From positions 1 through 6,951 of the forward strand of contig CAMZED010000075.1 in assembly GCA_947305675.1 (NCBI GenBank): a stretch of 6,951 nucleotides of DNA, read 5' to 3'. The stretch is from an uncultured Clostridia bacterium (GTDB lineage: Bacteria; Bacillota; Clostridia; Oscillospirales; CAG-382). This document shows, one piece after another, positions 5,606 to 6,951 of the stretch; the stretch's first letter is position 1; every line of letters starts with the position of its first letter. The notes below the pieces were generated by a model that had not been told where the DNA came from, did not search any database, and saw only the letters and a program-made list of their open reading frames with translations. A program made the translations under genes and the position numbers.

Positions 5606-6855
5606 TGTCTTACGAGATCAGAGATATTTCGCTTTGGGAAAGCGGCGAAACCAAAATCCGCTGGGTGGAAGAGAATATGGCGCTTCTGCGCGGAATAAAA
5701 GCCGAGTTTGAAAAGACCAGGCCTTTTGCCGGACTGCGGATTTCGCTTTCGGTCCATCTCGAAGCCAAAACCGCTTATCTCTGCCGAGTGCTTGCCGCCG
5801 GCGGAGCCGAGATGTATATTACCGGCAGCAACCCTCTTTCGACCCAGGACGACGTCGCCGCGGCGCTCGCTCACGGCGGCCTTAACGTATATGCTTATCA
5901 CGGCTGTACCGACGAGGAATACGAACGCCACACGTCCATGGTCATCTCGGAGGGCAGGCCGAACATAATCATCGACGACGGCGGCGACCTTGTTAACCTG
6001 ATACACACCAAATACCGCGAACTTCTCCCCAACGTTATCGGCGGCTGCGAAGAGACTACGACGGGCATAATAAGGCTCCACGCCATGGCGCGCGAGGGCG
6101 CTTTGGAATTCCCGATGGTGCTTGTCAACGACGCCGACTGCAAGCATCTGTTCGATAACCGTTACGGTACCGGGCAATCGGTATGGGATGGAATTAACCG
6201 CACCACCAACCTTATAGTCGCAGGGAAGAAAGTCGTCGTTGCCGGATACGGCTGGTGCGGCAAAGGCGTTGCGATGCGCGCCAAAGGTTTGGGCGCCTCG
6301 GTCATCGTTACGGAAGTCGATCCCATCCGCGCGATGGAAGCCGTTATGGACGGGTTCGCCGTTATGCCGATGGAAGAAGCCGCCCCTCTCGGCGATTTCT
6401 TCTGCACCGTCACCGGCGATTGTGAGATCATCACCACAAAACACTTCCCGCTGCTTAAAGACGGAGCTATCCTTACGAACGCCGGGCATTTCGACGTCGA
6501 GGTGGATATGAAAGCCCTGCGCGAATACGCGGTCGACACCCGCGTCGCCCGCAACAACATCGTCGGCTACAAAATGCCCAACGGCAACTGGGTTTACGTT
6601 ATCGCCGAGGGCAGGCTGGTCAATATATGCGCCGGCGACGGCCAACCCGCCGAGATAATGGATATGTCGTTCGCCATTCAGGCTCTTTCGGCGCAGTATC
6701 TTGTTAATAACCGCGGCAAGATCACCGAAAAACTGTTTAAAGTCCCGCGTGAGATAGACGAAGCCGTCGCAAGGCGCCAGCTTGCCGCCTGGGGCTGCAG
6801 GATCGACGATCTTACCGATAAGCAGAAAGAATATCTGAACGCCTGGAACCACTGA
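5605..6855 (+). CDS. ahcY: Adenosylhomocysteinase, short Thermotoga/archaeal type; possibly S-inosylhomocysteine hydrolase
   Basis: This cytosolic NAD-dependent enzyme (416 residues) splits S-adenosylhomocysteine, or its deaminated form, into nucleoside and homocysteine. The NAD motif GYGWCGKG (214-221, GxGxxGxG) starts the Rossmann domain, followed by acidic Glu237 (VTEVDP). By alignment from memory with the human enzyme, catalytic His55, Asp131, Glu156, Lys186, Asp190, Asn191 and His301 correspond to His51, Asp125, Glu150, Lys180, Asp184, Asn185 and His295, all kept. Differences: the base-recognition stretch HMTVETA is HLEAKTA here (51-57), human Cys195 is Thr189, human His353 is Gln347, and the C-terminal tail ending in KPDHYRY, which reaches into the neighbouring subunit's NAD site, is absent. 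HLEAKTA and YGTGQS are also found in the T. maritima enzyme. The gene overlaps the deaminase stop by one base, so the true substrate may be S-inosylhomocysteine. Family certain; substrate open. Confidence 0.92.
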   Translation: MSYEIRDISLWESGETKIRWVEENMALLRGIKAEFEKTRPFAGLRISLSVHLEAKTAYLCRVLAAGGAEMYITGSNPLSTQDDVAAALAHGGLNVYAYHGCTDEEYERHTSMVISEGRPNIIIDDGGDLVNLIHTKYRELLPNVIGGCEETTTGIIRLHAMAREGALEFPMVLVNDADCKHLFDNRYGTGQSVWDGINRTTNLIVAGKKVVVAGYGWCGKGVAMRAKGLGASVIVTEVDPIRAMEAVMDGFAVMPMEEAAPLGDFFCTVTGDCEIITTKHFPLLKDGAILTNAGHFDVEVDMKALREYAVDTRVARNNIVGYKMPNGNWVYVIAEGRLVNICAGDGQPAEIMDMSFAIQALSAQYLVNNRGKITEKLFKVPREIDEAVARRQLAAWGCRIDDLTDKQKEYLNAWNH

Positions 6856-6865
6856 TAAACAACTT

Positions 6866-6894
6866 AAAAAGACGCTTGCCGAACAGCAAGCGTC
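6866..6894 (-). terminator. Minus-strand terminator for a gene beyond the right edge
   Basis: A 9-bp stem (6871-6879 with 6886-6894, loop CGAACA) is followed on the minus strand by five T (6866-6870). On the plus strand there is no T-run after it. It therefore best serves a minus-strand gene to the right, convergent with ahcY, although the hairpin may also protect the 3' end of the ahcY transcript. Confidence 0.65.
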
Positions 6895-6895
6895 C

Positions 6896-6926
6896 CTCAG
6901 CCTGAAGACAAAGTCTTCAGGCTGAG
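6896..6926. repeat. Perfect 14-bp inverted repeat with 3-base loop
   Basis: CTCAGCCTGAAGAC (6896-6909) is followed by AAA and its exact reverse complement (6913-6926). No T-run follows on either strand, so it is not a typical intrinsic terminator. It stands one base from the hairpin at 6871-6894. It could be an interspersed palindromic element, the end of a small mobile element, or an RNA 3'-end stabiliser for ahcY. The remaining bases to the window end (6927-6951) contain only GCAGAGT/GCAGAGA as a short near-repeat and no gene. Confidence 0.7.
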
Positions 6927-6951
6927 CAGAGTGCAGAGAAGCGAGATATTT

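Noticed and set aside
5572..6852. A 426-codon open frame on the minus strand antisense to the whole of ahcY
   Set aside because: Its codons are exact complements of ahcY codons, so it stays open simply because ahcY uses no TTA, CTA or TCA codons. The product has no recognisable motifs, and ahcY is certain.

Overview
The window looks like an ordinary chromosomal stretch of a Gram-positive anaerobe of the Clostridia type, probably an uncultured member. The evidence is a short (about 448-residue) bacterial-type glucose-6-phosphate isomerase, a secreted D,D-carboxypeptidase of the DacF/PBP5 type with a Gram-positive style signal peptide, strong AGGAGG-like ribosome binding sites, sigma-A type promoters with 17-bp spacers, a DUF3021-like four-helix membrane protein, and a small P-loop protein of a kind I recall from Clostridia. 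Base composition is moderately GC-rich in genes, with AT-rich intergenic regions. I see no insertion sequence, CRISPR array, tRNA, rRNA or phage gene.

Layout, left to right. (1) 1-528, plus strand: the C-terminal part of an FAD-dependent dehydrogenase of the COG2509 type, cut by the window edge. (2) 536-568: a two-way hairpin terminator between convergent genes. (3) 573-1434, minus strand: a P-loop ATPase-like gene followed 7 bases later by a four-helix membrane protein gene, with their own promoter at 1518-1546. (4) 1556-2902, minus strand: pgi, driven by a promoter with both hexamers at consensus (2927-2955). (5) 3011-4204, minus strand: dacF, closed by a strong terminator at 2968-3004. (6) 4205-4348: a divergent intergenic region with a clear plus-strand promoter. 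(7) 4349-6855, plus strand: a translationally coupled pair, an S-adenosylhomocysteine/methylthioadenosine deaminase (MtaD/DadD family) and a Thermotoga/archaeal-type adenosylhomocysteinase. (8) 6866-6926: two adjacent hairpins. The first is a terminator for an unseen minus-strand gene to the right; the second is a perfect 14-bp inverted repeat.

How the genes work together: the plus-strand pair is the most informative part. A deaminase that can act on S-adenosylhomocysteine (SAH), sharing one base (TAATG) with a SAH-hydrolase-like gene whose base-recognition residues differ from the classical enzyme, suggests SAH recycling through S-inosylhomocysteine (SAH to S-inosylhomocysteine plus ammonia, then to inosine plus homocysteine), as described for methanogens. 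This is an inference and needs enzyme assays. The minus-strand genes (dacF, pgi, P-loop protein, membrane protein) are separate or loosely linked transcription units concerned with peptidoglycan trimming, glycolysis and unknown membrane functions. I found no clearly undescribed system; the deaminase/hydrolase pair and the P-loop/membrane pair are the best candidates for follow-up.
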